A stretch of DNA of 21,923 nucleotides from DATESN01 sp035270785 (GTDB taxonomy: Bacteria; Bacillota; Clostridia; Lachnospirales; Lachnospiraceae): NCBI GenBank assembly GCA_035270785.1, contig DATESN010000051.1, positions 1 through 21,923 of the forward strand, written 5' to 3'. A program made the translations under genes and the position numbers. Under the pieces are notes generated by a model that was not told the DNA's origin, did not search any database, and saw only the letters and a program-made list of their open reading frames with translations. Below are positions 1 to 6,972 of this stretch, piece by piece (position 1 is the first letter of the stretch; each line of letters starts with the position of its first letter).

Positions 1-128
1 CTTCATAGGGCGATGAAATCACGTTATTCTATGCCTTGTTTTCGACATAGACTGTTAACCAACTCATAGTGTCTCCACTATTTTGCGGTAGCAACCCGTA
101 TCCCTATGGTAGCCTCACCTACCAATAA
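1..128 (-). promoter_or_regulatory. M-box (ykoK-type) Mg2+ riboswitch, 3' end cut off by the window
   Basis: Read on the minus strand, the segment starts TAGGTGAGGCTACC, continues with GATACGGGTTGCTACCGC, then GGAGACACTATGAGTTGG, TTAACAG and a hairpin around GTCGAAAACAAGGC. It ends in CGCCCTATGAAG. Order and spacing match what I know of the Bacillus ykoK M-box aptamer (AGGTGAGGCTCC, GATACGCTGCTGCCC, AAAGACGCCAATGGGT, CAACAG, TCGACATAAGG). The family binds Mg2+ and usually shuts off magnesium transporter genes (mgtE, mgtA, corA). The regulated gene and expression platform lie left of position 1. The leader begins about 70 bases after the feoB stop, so it could have its own promoter in 129-195, but I see no convincing one. 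Confidence 0.92.
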
Positions 129-195
129 GTAATTGTTCAAATTTAACAGTAACACACATCATTCGTAAATTCAAGATGTAACAGAATAATCTTTT

Positions 196-2298
196 TTATA
201 AGAAAAGCTTTGCTATGCTTGCAAAGGAAAAGCAAAAGATAATACCCATAACGGTGGGGATAAGAAAAGAAACAGCAGTCCATTTCATACTTCCGGTTTC
301 TTTTTTTATTGTTATCAGTGTAGTGGAACAAGGCCAATGCATTAAAGAAAATAGCATAGTACAAATGGCAGTAACCCACGTCCAACCGTTGCTTACAAAT
401 AATTGCTTTAGTTCAATAAGACTTTCCAATTCCAAAATGCTTCCTTCAGACATATATGCCATAATAATAATGGGGATGACAATTTCATTTGCGGGAAGTC
501 CAAGGATGAAGGCCATAAGTATGACCCCATCAAGTCCCAATAGTTTAGCAAAAGGATCTAAAAGTTCGGAGCAGTGTTTTAAAAGACTTACATCTCCAAT
601 CATTACATTTGCCATGATCCAAATAATTAAACCCGCGGGTGCGGCAACACATACGGCGCGTGCCAAAACAAAAAGTGTTCGATCAAACAAGGAACGAATG
701 ATAATCTTACCAATCTGAGGTTTCCGATAGGGAGGAAGTTCTAGGGTGAAGGAGGAGGGAACCCCCTTCAAAATTGTCTGGGATAGAAGTTTCGAAGCTA
801 TAAAAGTCATAAAAACCCCTATAACAATTACCGATGTCAATAAGACTGCTGATAATACAGAGTCAAAGGCACGGTGTGAAACTCCTATAAAAAACATTGT
901 TATAATAGCAATTAGTGTTGGAAACCTTCCATTACAGGGTACAAAGTTATTTGTAATCATAGCAATTAAGCGCTCACGAGGAGAATCTATAATTCTACAA
1001 CCTATGATTCCAGCTGCGTTACAACCAAAACCCATACACATTGTCAGGGCTTGCTTACCGCAGGCACAGCATCGATTAAATGATTTATCTAAATTGTATG
1101 CTATACGGGGTAAATATCCGGCATCTTCAAGCAAGGTAAACAATGGAAAGAATATTGCCATGGGAGGAAGCATAACAGAAACGACCCATGCTAAGGTTCG
1201 ATAAACACCAAGTACCAGCATCCCATGTAGCCAATCAGGAGTATGTATATAGTGGAAAAGCCATGTAAGTTTGTTTTGGAGCCAAAATAAAGCTTCCGCT
1301 ATCATTTTAGATGGATAATTTGCGCCGGTAATAGTCAACCAAAAGACAACGACTAAAAGCGCAATCATAATTGGGTAACCAGTTCTTTTGCTTGTAAGAA
1401 TTTTATCAAGTTTTCTGTCAGTGGCGTCATAACTAGACTTATTATAGGATACAATAGTAACACAAAGATCTTCAGCAGTATGTACAAGACAGGATACGAT
1501 AATATCCTTTATATTATGGTCGTCTATTCCATTTTCTATAAGTAAACTTTTTGCTTTGGATAAAATTGCTATCACGCATTCATCCTTTAAAATATCTTCC
1601 TTTAGATAAACATTTAATTCATCAATTAAAGATTTATCGTAGTCAAGCAATTTTAGACTTAACCAACGAGAATTAATTTTAGCACCTGTTTTTTTCTTTA
1701 TTAGTGGTTCCACAAGGGAAATAGCGTCCTCAATAGGTTTTATGTATTTAATTTGTAGTGGAATTGTTTGCTCTTGGTTATCCATAAGATGATCAAATTC
1801 ATTCATTAAAAAAGATAAGCTTTTTTTCTTTCTAGCAACTGTACCCACTACAGGGACACCTAATTTATGAGAGAGACCTTGCAAATCGATGCTGACATTT
1901 TTTCTCTTTGCTTCATCCATCAAATTAACGCAGACAATAACTTTATTTGAGATTTCCATTGTCTGAAGAACCAGATTCAAGTTTCGTTCCAGACAGGTGG
2001 CATCGCAAACAATGACAATGGCATCAGGCTCGCCAAAACAAATAAAGTTGCGTGCAACTTCTTCCTCCGCGGAATGCGCCATCAAGGAATAAGTGCCTGG
2101 AATATCTACCATAATGTAGGAGTTATTTTTAGTGCTACAATATCCCTGGGCGTTAGTGACTGTTTTCCCTGGCCAGTTCCCTGTATGTTGATTTAATCCT
2201 GTAAGATTATTAAAGAGTGTACTCTTACCAACGTTTGGATTACCTGCAATAGCAATTACCTTATCATTAACAGTTTGCTTCTTTTTTTTTAGCCCCAT
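196..2298 (-). CDS. feoB: Ferrous iron transport protein B (GTPase-permease)
   Basis: The protein has 700 residues, normal for FeoB. The N-terminal G domain carries G1 GNPNVGKST (about 19-27), G3 DIPGTYSL (65-72) and G4 NLMD (125-128, in place of NKxD, as is common in FeoB). A helical spacer follows, and the membrane domain starts near residue 305. It contains the two FeoB gate motifs in slightly variant form: GFGCNAAGIIGC and FVPCNGRFP, each with the conserved Cys. FeoB imports Fe2+ across the cytoplasmic membrane under GTPase control. The start ATG has a GGGG-type ribosome site about 9 bases upstream and lies 18 bases after the feoA stop, so the two genes form an operon. No clear terminator was seen after the stop. 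Confidence 0.97.
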   Translation of the reverse strand: MGLKKKKQTVNDKVIAIAGNPNVGKSTLFNNLTGLNQHTGNWPGKTVTNAQGYCSTKNNSYIMVDIPGTYSLMAHSAEEEVARNFICFGEPDAIVIVCDATCLERNLNLVLQTMEISNKVIVCVNLMDEAKRKNVSIDLQGLSHKLGVPVVGTVARKKKSLSFLMNEFDHLMDNQEQTIPLQIKYIKPIEDAISLVEPLIKKKTGAKINSRWLSLKLLDYDKSLIDELNVYLKEDILKDECVIAILSKAKSLLIENGIDDHNIKDIIVSCLVHTAEDLCVTIVSYNKSSYDATDRKLDKILTSKRTGYPIMIALLVVVFWLTITGANYPSKMIAEALFWLQNKLTWLFHYIHTPDWLHGMLVLGVYRTLAWVVSVMLPPMAIFFPLFTLLEDAGYLPRIAYNLDKSFNRCCACGKQALTMCMGFGCNAAGIIGCRIIDSPRERLIAMITNNFVPCNGRFPTLIAIITMFFIGVSHRAFDSVLSAVLLTSVIVIGVFMTFIASKLLSQTILKGVPSSFTLELPPYRKPQIGKIIIRSLFDRTLFVLARAVCVAAPAGLIIWIMANVMIGDVSLLKHCSELLDPFAKLLGLDGVILMAFILGLPANEIVIPIIIMAYMSEGSILELESLIELKQLFVSNGWTWVTAICTMLFSLMHWPCSTTLITIKKETGSMKWTAVSFLIPTVMGIIFCFSFASIAKLFL

Positions 2299-2316
2299 CT
2301 AAAATGCCCCTATAAT

Positions 2317-2550
2317 TTAATAACTTATTAAAATGTTTGCACAATCCTCTCGACGAATGGCAATTACTGCACCACGAATTAAATATGCGGAAGGGTCACC
2401 TCCCGGACTTCTGCCAAGACACACAACCTTTGTACTTTCAATCAAACCAATATCTAGTAATCTCCTTCGAATACTACCCGTGGATAAAAGTTCTTTTATT
2501 TCAGCCGTTTGACCAGGAGATATGTCATTTAAGCAACGTTCTTTATTCAT
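2317..2550 (-). CDS. feoA: Ferrous iron transport protein A, SH3-like
   Basis: This is a 77-residue FeoA-family protein. The family signature is visible: DISPGQTAEIKEL near the N-terminus, then RRRLLDIGLIESTKVVCLG, then DPSAYLIRGAVIAIRRED, which forms the last strands of a small SH3-like barrel. FeoA is cytoplasmic and is thought to work with FeoB. The ribosome site AGAAGGTGG lies about 8 bases before the ATG. It is the first gene of feoAB, directly behind a TATAAT box and a palindrome (2574-2611). Its C-terminus is short and ends soon after the RRED segment, which is normal for a stand-alone FeoA. Confidence 0.95.
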   Translation of the reverse strand: MNKERCLNDISPGQTAEIKELLSTGSIRRRLLDIGLIESTKVVCLGRSPGGDPSAYLIRGAVIAIRREDCANILISY

Positions 2551-2573
2551 AATATAGCCACCTTCTAATATAA

Positions 2574-2611
2574 ATTAGGATAGGGAAACTTTCTTTCCTA
2601 ATCCTATTATA
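2574..2611 (-). promoter_or_regulatory. feoAB promoter -10 box with overlapping metal-repressor-like palindrome
   Basis: On the minus strand TATAAT lies at 2611-2606. It is followed at once by an imperfect palindrome centred at 2591 (2576-2606), in which 11 of 13 positions pair. A second arrangement, ATTAGGA at 2574-2580 with TCCTAAT at 2596-2602, is a perfect 7-bp inverted repeat. The placement at the predicted transcription start suits a repressor. The TTAGG/CCTAA half sites resemble DtxR/IdeR-type operators more than a Fur box, but that is inference. The -35 element is weak. Confidence 0.6.
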
Positions 2612-2660
2612 TTGAAATGTCACAAATTTGGTTACAGTTTTTTTAATGAATGGGAGCAGG

Positions 2661-2720
2661 TGAAAAAATAAAAAAACCGCAGGGTTATTTTCCTTTCATG
2701 GAAATAGTAACCTTGCGTGC
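2661..2720 (-). terminator. Rho-independent terminator of the 2757-3350 gene
   Basis: A long stem pairs 2679-2693 with 2700-2716 (GCAGGGTTATTTTCC against GGAAATAGTAACCTTGC, with a small bulge). On the minus strand it is followed by a run of T residues at 2678-2661. It lies 40 bases after the stop of the minus-strand gene and separates it from feoA. A short T run also sits on the plus-strand side (2722-2727), but no plus-strand gene runs into it. Confidence 0.88.
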
Positions 2721-2756
2721 TCTTTTTTACATTACCTAGAAAAATGTTAAGATGCT

Positions 2757-3350
2757 TTACTTTGATTTTTCTTGGAGCTTATCAAACTTTGACATAACAG
2801 CATCATATGTCTTGGAAGAAATATCGGGTAATTCTTTTCCCCAGGATTTGGTCGCTTCACCGAAGCCTTTTTTAAAAGCATCCTGCATTTCTTTCATTTT
2901 ATCTGCATCGCCACCGGTTAAAGCCATTGCAAAATCTACAATGCGATCAGAAGTTTGATTGATCCCCCAGTAACCATCATCAGCAATATCAGCTTGCGCT
3001 TTTGCTTTTGTTTCAGCATCTACCGTATAGTTTCCACTAGAAAGAAACTTCCAAATGTCATTAGCTTGACCGTAAGAGTTTCCTTGCTTTGAAAGCATTT
3101 GCTGAACAAGGCTTTGAAACTGCTCAGTTCGTGCTTTTAAATCAGCTTGCAATCTTGCTATAAAGTCGGCATTTGCTGTTTTATAATCGCTAACTTTACT
3201 ATCGGATGAAGCCTCATATACAACACCGCCTTCCTTTGCAGGTGAAGTAATGGATGCTTTATCATTACTTGCAGATTGCACACTGTTACTTTGAACTGGA
3301 TTATAGTAATCCGCCTTCGAAGTTGTTCCTGTAATTCCGTTTACACTCAT
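2757..3350 (-). CDS. Conserved-looking cytoplasmic protein of unknown function
   Basis: I cannot name a function for this 197-residue protein. It has no signal peptide or membrane segment. Residues 1-55 are Ser/Asn/Lys-rich and look disordered. Residues about 58-90 are a charged, probably helical stretch. The second half (about 95-197) is a compact helical domain with the segments DDGYWGINQTSDRIVDFA, GGDADKMKEMQDAFKKGF, then KSWGKELPDISSKTYDAV. I recall this C-terminal pattern from unnamed clostridial proteins, some loosely labelled hydrogenase-4 component G, a label with no support here. A good ribosome site (GGAGGG) precedes the ATG. It is divergent from ispE and has its own terminator, so it is probably a single-gene unit. 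Confidence 0.85.
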   Translation of the reverse strand: MSVNGITGTTSKADYYNPVQSNSVQSASNDKASITSPAKEGGVVYEASSDSKVSDYKTANADFIARLQADLKARTEQFQSLVQQMLSKQGNSYGQANDIWKFLSSGNYTVDAETKAKAQADIADDGYWGINQTSDRIVDFAMALTGGDADKMKEMQDAFKKGFGEATKSWGKELPDISSKTYDAVMSKFDKLQEKSK

Positions 3351-3438
3351 TTTTTATCCCTCCTTGGATGATTTCAAAATAAATAATTGGTTATATTCTA
3401 TTTATCGGTATAATGTGGGAGATTGTTAAGAGCAATGA

Positions 3439-3482
3439 TTGATTTTCTCGCCATAATTGTATATAATTAAATACAATTATGG
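3439..3482 (+). promoter_or_regulatory. ispE promoter with a perfect 12-bp inverted repeat
   Basis: TTGATT at 3439-3444 and TATAAT at 3462-3467 are separated by 17 bases, a strong sigma-A promoter. A perfect inverted repeat, CCATAATTGTAT (3451-3462) and ATACAATTATGG (3471-3482) with an 8-base centre, covers the -10 box and the predicted start site. A dimeric repressor bound there would block transcription. The site sits between divergent genes and could affect both. Confidence 0.75.
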
Positions 3483-3512
3483 ATACAAAATGCATGGATT
3501 GAGGATAAGGAC

Positions 3513-4397
3513 ATGCAAAAGCATGAGAATGGAAGTAAAGCTAATATGGTATGGAAAGCATATGCAAAAATAAATTTAGGCTTAGATGTATTGCAACGCT
3601 TGGAAAACGGTTATCATGAGGTTCGTATGATTATGCAAACAGTAGATTTGTATGATACCCTGACCTTTTGTAAACAGGAATATGGGATAACAGTAACAAC
3701 GGATATGGAAGAACTTCCAGGGGATGAAAATAACCTTATTTATAAAGCTGCCAAGCTAATAATGGATACTTATTTTATAAAAGAAGGGGTTTCTATCCAC
3801 TTATGTAAGCGCATTCCCATTGCTGCTGGAATGGCAGGAGGAAGCAGCGACGCGGCCACTACCTTTAAAGGAATGAACGAATTATTTGATTTGCATATTC
3901 CAATGGATGAAATGATGAGGCTAGCAGTTAAAATAGGTGCCGATGTTCCTTATTGCTTGTTAGGCGGAACGGCTCTTTCAGAAGGAATAGGCGAAAGACT
4001 ATCACCATTAATGGCACCCCCTAAATGCTATCTACTCATTGCCAAACCAGAGATAGATGTATCTACAGCATTTGTGTATGGTAATTTAAACATTACAAAG
4101 GATACCAAACATCCCAATATAGATGGAATGATTCAGTGCATTGCGGATTCGGATTTACAAGGCATGGCAATATTGATGGAAAACGTTTTAGAATTAGTAA
4201 CCGTAAAAAAATATCCAATCATTGAAGATATCAAAAACTTCATGAAAGAAAATGGAGCACTGAATGGGATTATGAGTGGTAGTGGACCTACTGTTTTCGG
4301 AATATTTGAAAGCAAATTAAAATTAGAAAATGCATATGAACTGTTAAAAAAACAAAATATAATAAAACAAATTTACAAGTCGACATTTATTAACTAG
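3513..4397 (+). CDS. ispE: 4-(cytidine 5'-diphospho)-2-C-methyl-D-erythritol kinase
   Basis: IspE phosphorylates CDP-methylerythritol with ATP in the MEP pathway to isoprenoid precursors. This GHMP-family kinase of 294 residues shows KAYAKINLGLDVL near the N-terminus, with the expected catalytic Lys19, and the glycine-rich ATP loop PIAAGMAGGSSDAAT at about 102-116. GADVPY follows with the expected catalytic Asp144, then the C-terminal MSGSGPTVFG loop. Two starts are possible: ATG 3513 (GAGG 8 bases upstream) and ATG 3546, which gives 283 residues and begins right at the conserved MVWKAYAKINL. The second is equally good by homology. A GntR regulator follows 42 bases downstream and is probably cotranscribed. 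Confidence 0.96.
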   Translation: MQKHENGSKANMVWKAYAKINLGLDVLQRLENGYHEVRMIMQTVDLYDTLTFCKQEYGITVTTDMEELPGDENNLIYKAAKLIMDTYFIKEGVSIHLCKRIPIAAGMAGGSSDAATTFKGMNELFDLHIPMDEMMRLAVKIGADVPYCLLGGTALSEGIGERLSPLMAPPKCYLLIAKPEIDVSTAFVYGNLNITKDTKHPNIDGMIQCIADSDLQGMAILMENVLELVTVKKYPIIEDIKNFMKENGALNGIMSGSGPTVFGIFESKLKLENAYELLKKQNIIKQIYKSTFIN

Positions 4398-4439
4398 AGT
4401 AAATTAGGTATAGTTAATGGAAGATAGGAGGATTCACTA

Positions 4440-5153
4440 ATGGAAAATAAGACAAGAATGGATGAGGAATTACATGCCAATATGGATGAGTACTTACCAC
4501 TTAGGGACGTAGTCTTTAAAACTTTGCGCCAAGCTATTTTGCGAGGAGAATTAGTACCAGGCGAACGCCTTATGGAAATTCATCTTGCAAATCGTCTGGG
4601 GGTTAGTAGGACCCCAATAAGAGAAGCTATTCGTAAACTAGAACTAGAAGGTCTTGTAACTATGATTCCTAGAAAAGGAGCTGAAGTAGCAAAGATTACG
4701 GAAAAAAGCCTAAGAGATGTGCTAGAAGTGAGAAGAGCATTGGATGCTTTTACGGTAGAATTAGCCTGTGATCGCATTACTGAAGTGGAAAAAGAAGATT
4801 TAAAAAGAGCCTGTGAAGAATTTGAAAAAGCAACAAAAACTAAAAACTTTGAATTAATAGCTAAGGCAGATGTGAAAATACATGATATTATTGTAAGGGC
4901 AGCTGGAAATGAAAGACTCATTCATTTAATTAAAAACTTAGCAGAACAAGTATATCGATATCGATTTGAATATATAAAGGATGAAAGCCAACATCAAAAC
5001 TTAGTGGAAGAACATAGGGTTATTTTAGATAGTATTTTGAAAAACGATAAAATTACTGCGTCAGAGGCAGTAAAAACTCATGTTGATAATCAAGAAAATT
5101 CAATTATTCAGCAGATTCGTATAGAAGAAAGTTTAATTTTGAATAATCAATAA
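4440..5153 (+). CDS. GntR-family regulator, FadR/FCD type
   Basis: A winged helix-turn-helix occupies about residues 18-85, with the GntR signature GELVPGERLMEIHLANRLGVSRTPIREAIRKLELEGLV split over 36-73. It is followed by an all-helical FCD ligand domain (about 92-220). The FCD metal site is complete: Asp144, His148, His192 and His214, implying a bound divalent metal and a small carboxylate-type effector. The 237-residue length is normal. It has an AGGAGG ribosome site and follows ispE by 42 bases. The ligand and targets cannot be deduced. The palindrome in the ispE promoter is a natural candidate for autoregulation but has not been shown to be its site. Confidence 0.93.
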   Translation: MENKTRMDEELHANMDEYLPLRDVVFKTLRQAILRGELVPGERLMEIHLANRLGVSRTPIREAIRKLELEGLVTMIPRKGAEVAKITEKSLRDVLEVRRALDAFTVELACDRITEVEKEDLKRACEEFEKATKTKNFELIAKADVKIHDIIVRAAGNERLIHLIKNLAEQVYRYRFEYIKDESQHQNLVEEHRVILDSILKNDKITASEAVKTHVDNQENSIIQQIRIEESLILNNQ

Positions 5154-5161
5154 GGAAATGG

Positions 5162-5195
5162 CAATAATCTCCATATAACAGGAAGGAGATTATTG
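5162..5195 (+). promoter_or_regulatory. Hairpin that would sequester the ribosome binding site of the 74-residue gene
   Basis: CAATAATCTCC (5162-5172) and GGAGATTATTG (5185-5195) form a perfect 11-bp stem with a 12-base loop. The 3' arm contains the GGAG of the ribosome site for the ATG at 5198. Folding would hide the GGAG, so translation may be coupled to the upstream GntR gene or controlled by RNA structure. There is no U run after it, so it is not a normal terminator. Confidence 0.65.
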
Positions 5196-5197
5196 TT

Positions 5198-5422
5198 ATG
5201 AAAAGAGCAAAGGAAATTATAGTACTATCCATATTTACAATTGCTTGGTGGGGAACCTTTTATCCAGACCTTAGCCTAAGCAAAGATATCTGCAGGGTGG
5301 TTTATGTAGATGAGGTAAAAGATAACCGTTTCATGAGTAAGGAAATTAATATTTTCAGTGCAAAATCTGGTCAAATTAAAGTGAAAAGTCGTATTTTTGA
5401 ATTTTTGAAAGATGCTTTTTAA
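5198..5422 (+). CDS. Small membrane-anchored or secreted protein, function unknown
   Basis: This 74-residue ORF starts with an excellent ribosome site (AGGAAGGAGA) 8-9 bases before the ATG. The N-terminus MKRAKEIIVLSIFTIAWWGTF looks like a signal peptide or single membrane anchor with positive residues inside. No clear cleavage site or lipobox Cys is present; the only Cys is about residue 32. The rest is short and basic, ending in RIFEFLKDAF. I do not recognise a family. It lies 44 bases after the GntR stop and about 108 bases before murI. The strong ribosome site and the perfect hairpin over it argue that it is real. Confidence 0.65.
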   Translation: MKRAKEIIVLSIFTIAWWGTFYPDLSLSKDICRVVYVDEVKDNRFMSKEINIFSAKSGQIKVKSRIFEFLKDAF

Positions 5423-5530
5423 AAAAAGGTATGGTATATTATTTCTGGACATATAATGAGAAAAGACAAAATAAGAAGTTTTAGTTGGCATAAATGTCAA
5501 TATAGCATTTAGATTGGAGTACCTATTTCT

Positions 5531-6367
5531 ATGAAAAACGTTAGTGATGAAATGCGCTATGCACCTATTGGAGTGTTTGACTCTGGCGTAGGCGGATTGA
5601 CCGTAGCAAGAGAAATTATGAGACAAATTCCCAATGAGAGAATTGTTTATTTTGGGGATACAGCAAGAGTTCCCTACGGAAGTAAGTCAAAGGATACCAT
5701 AACAAGGTATTCCAGACAAATTGTACATTTTTTGCAAGAACAGAATGTGAAGGCGATAGTGGTAGCATGCAACACAGCCAGTGCTTTTGCACTACATGAG
5801 ATAGAAAAAGAAACGAACATTCCCATGATTGGTGTAGTAAAGCCAGGTGCAAAGAGTGCCGCTGCTACTACAAAAAATGGTAAAATAGGTGTAATCGGAA
5901 CAGAAGGAACAATAGGGAGTAAAATCTATTCCCAATACATAAAAGAAATTCGATCAGATGTAACAGTCATTGGAAAGGCCTGTCCACTCTTTGTTCCATT
6001 AGTAGAGGAAGGATTGTTGGAAGATCCTGTAACCGATGAAATTGCAAAGCGATATTTATCAGAATTAATTAATCTTGAAATTGATACATTGATTTTAGGT
6101 TGCACTCACTATCCCTTAATCCGGTCCACCGTTGGAAAGATTATGGGAGATAAAGTAACCTTAGTAAATCCTGCGTATGAAACAGCAAAAGAGTTAAAAG
6201 AATTACTAGAACGAAAAGGTCTCATAAATGATAAGACACCAGAACTAGGTAAAAGTCAACATCGTTTTTATGTAAGTGACGCAGCGGATAAATTTCAAAC
6301 CTTTGCTAATTCTATTTTGAAATATGGTATTCTATCAGCCAAGATTATTAATATAGAAACCTATTAA
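5531..6367 (+). CDS. murI: Glutamate racemase
   Basis: MurI interconverts L- and D-glutamate and supplies D-Glu for peptidoglycan. The 278 residues contain IGVFDSGVGGLTVAREI (13-29, Asp17), YFGDTARVPYG (40-50), VVACNTASA with the first catalytic Cys80, and LILGCTHYPLI with the second catalytic Cys191. All family landmarks are present and the length is typical. GGAG lies about 12 bases before the ATG, a rather long spacing; Met8 has no better site. The final codons run into a four-copy 16-bp tandem repeat (6350-6406), so the last few residues may vary between strains. A DUF1934 gene follows 54 bases later. Confidence 0.97.
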   Translation: MKNVSDEMRYAPIGVFDSGVGGLTVAREIMRQIPNERIVYFGDTARVPYGSKSKDTITRYSRQIVHFLQEQNVKAIVVACNTASAFALHEIEKETNIPMIGVVKPGAKSAAATTKNGKIGVIGTEGTIGSKIYSQYIKEIRSDVTVIGKACPLFVPLVEEGLLEDPVTDEIAKRYLSELINLEIDTLILGCTHYPLIRSTVGKIMGDKVTLVNPAYETAKELKELLERKGLINDKTPELGKSQHRFYVSDAADKFQTFANSILKYGILSAKIINIETY

Positions 6368-6406
6368 TATAGAAGATTAGTAATATAGAAGATTAGTAAT
6401 ATAGAA
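6350..6406. repeat. 16-bp tandem array spanning the end of murI
   Basis: The core AATATAGAA recurs at 6350, 6366, 6382 and 6398, an exact 16-base period. The array begins inside the last murI codons, passes the murI stop (6365-6367) and ends about 4 bases before the GAGG ribosome site of the next gene. Copies 2-4 are almost identical; copy 1 has diverged. The period is not a multiple of three. Confidence 0.85.
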
Positions 6407-6421
6407 ATATGAGGATAAGAA

Positions 6422-6874
6422 ATGACGGAAGAGGTGCTAGTATCTATTAAAGGGCTTCAATTTGAAGGCGATATAGATAGTGATAAAATAGAAACGATAA
6501 CAAAAGGTTCCTATTATAAAAAAAACGGTGGACATTATATTCTATATGATGAAGCAACAGAAGGTTTTCAACAGACAACAAAAAGCATGATACATATAAA
6601 AGGACGAGAACTAAATATTACAAAAAAGGGTCTTATCAACGTTCATATGATTTTTGAAGAAAATAAAAAAAATATGACGAATTATTCCACTCCATTTGGC
6701 GATATTTTGATTGGGATTGATGCAAAAAAAGTTGATTTTACAGAAACGGAAGATAGAATGATCGTTGATGTTGAATATGCATTAGAAGTGAATTATGAGC
6801 ACTTCGCAGATTGCAATATTAAAATGGATATTAGACCGAAAGAACAAGGCAGATTACTTAGAGATGGATATTAG
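6422..6874 (+). CDS. DUF1934 (YwiB-like) beta-barrel protein
   Basis: This 150-residue protein matches the DUF1934/YwiB pattern: an N-terminal VLVSIKGLQ strand, ITKGSYYKKNGGHYILYDE, a central segment with INVHMIFEENKK, NYSTPFGDILIGIDAKKV, and a final strand VEYALEVNYEHFADCNIKMDIRP. The family is a small calycin-like barrel of unknown role, often next to murI or argS in Firmicutes. GAGG precedes the ATG by 7 bases. The 3' end lies in a 40-bp tandem duplication (6824-6903). The first copy is read in frame, and the shifted second copy supplies a new TAG stop; without the duplication the protein would end LLRNG instead of LLRDGY. Confidence 0.9.
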   Translation: MTEEVLVSIKGLQFEGDIDSDKIETITKGSYYKKNGGHYILYDEATEGFQQTTKSMIHIKGRELNITKKGLINVHMIFEENKKNMTNYSTPFGDILIGIDAKKVDFTETEDRMIVDVEYALEVNYEHFADCNIKMDIRPKEQGRLLRDGY

Positions 6875-6910
6875 ACCGAAAGAACAAGGCGGATTACTGA
6901 GAAATGGATA
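6824..6910. repeat. 40-bp tandem duplication at the 3' end of the DUF1934 gene
   Basis: Unit 1 (6824-6863) and unit 2 (6864-6903) begin ATGGATATTAGACCG and are identical apart from about four bases (AGA/GGA, CTTAG/CTGAG, GAG/GAA). A partial third ATGGATA follows at 6904-6910. Since 40 is not a multiple of three, unit 2 is read in another frame and terminates translation after about 11 bases. Confidence 0.92.
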
Positions 6911-6964
6911 AAAAAGACTTGGAATTTAAAGTAGTAATATACCTTAAATAATCCAAGTCCTTTT
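6910..6964. terminator. Bidirectional terminator between convergent genes
   Basis: GACTTGG plus ATTTAAAG (6916-6931) pairs with CTTAAAT plus CCAAGTC (6943-6959) around a short loop. An A run (6910-6915) lies on one side and TTTT (6961-6964) on the other, so it can stop both the DUF1934 transcript and the convergent 6973-7452 gene. Confidence 0.85.
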
Positions 6965-6972
6965 AATAAGTA

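Noticed and set aside
215..1204. Plus-strand ORFs of 167 and 152 codons opposite feoB
   Set aside because: They lie wholly within feoB on the other strand, have no ribosome sites and no recognisable motifs.
5276..5852. Minus-strand ORFs of 116 and 78 codons over the small gene and murI
   Set aside because: They are antisense to well supported plus-strand genes and lack ribosome sites.
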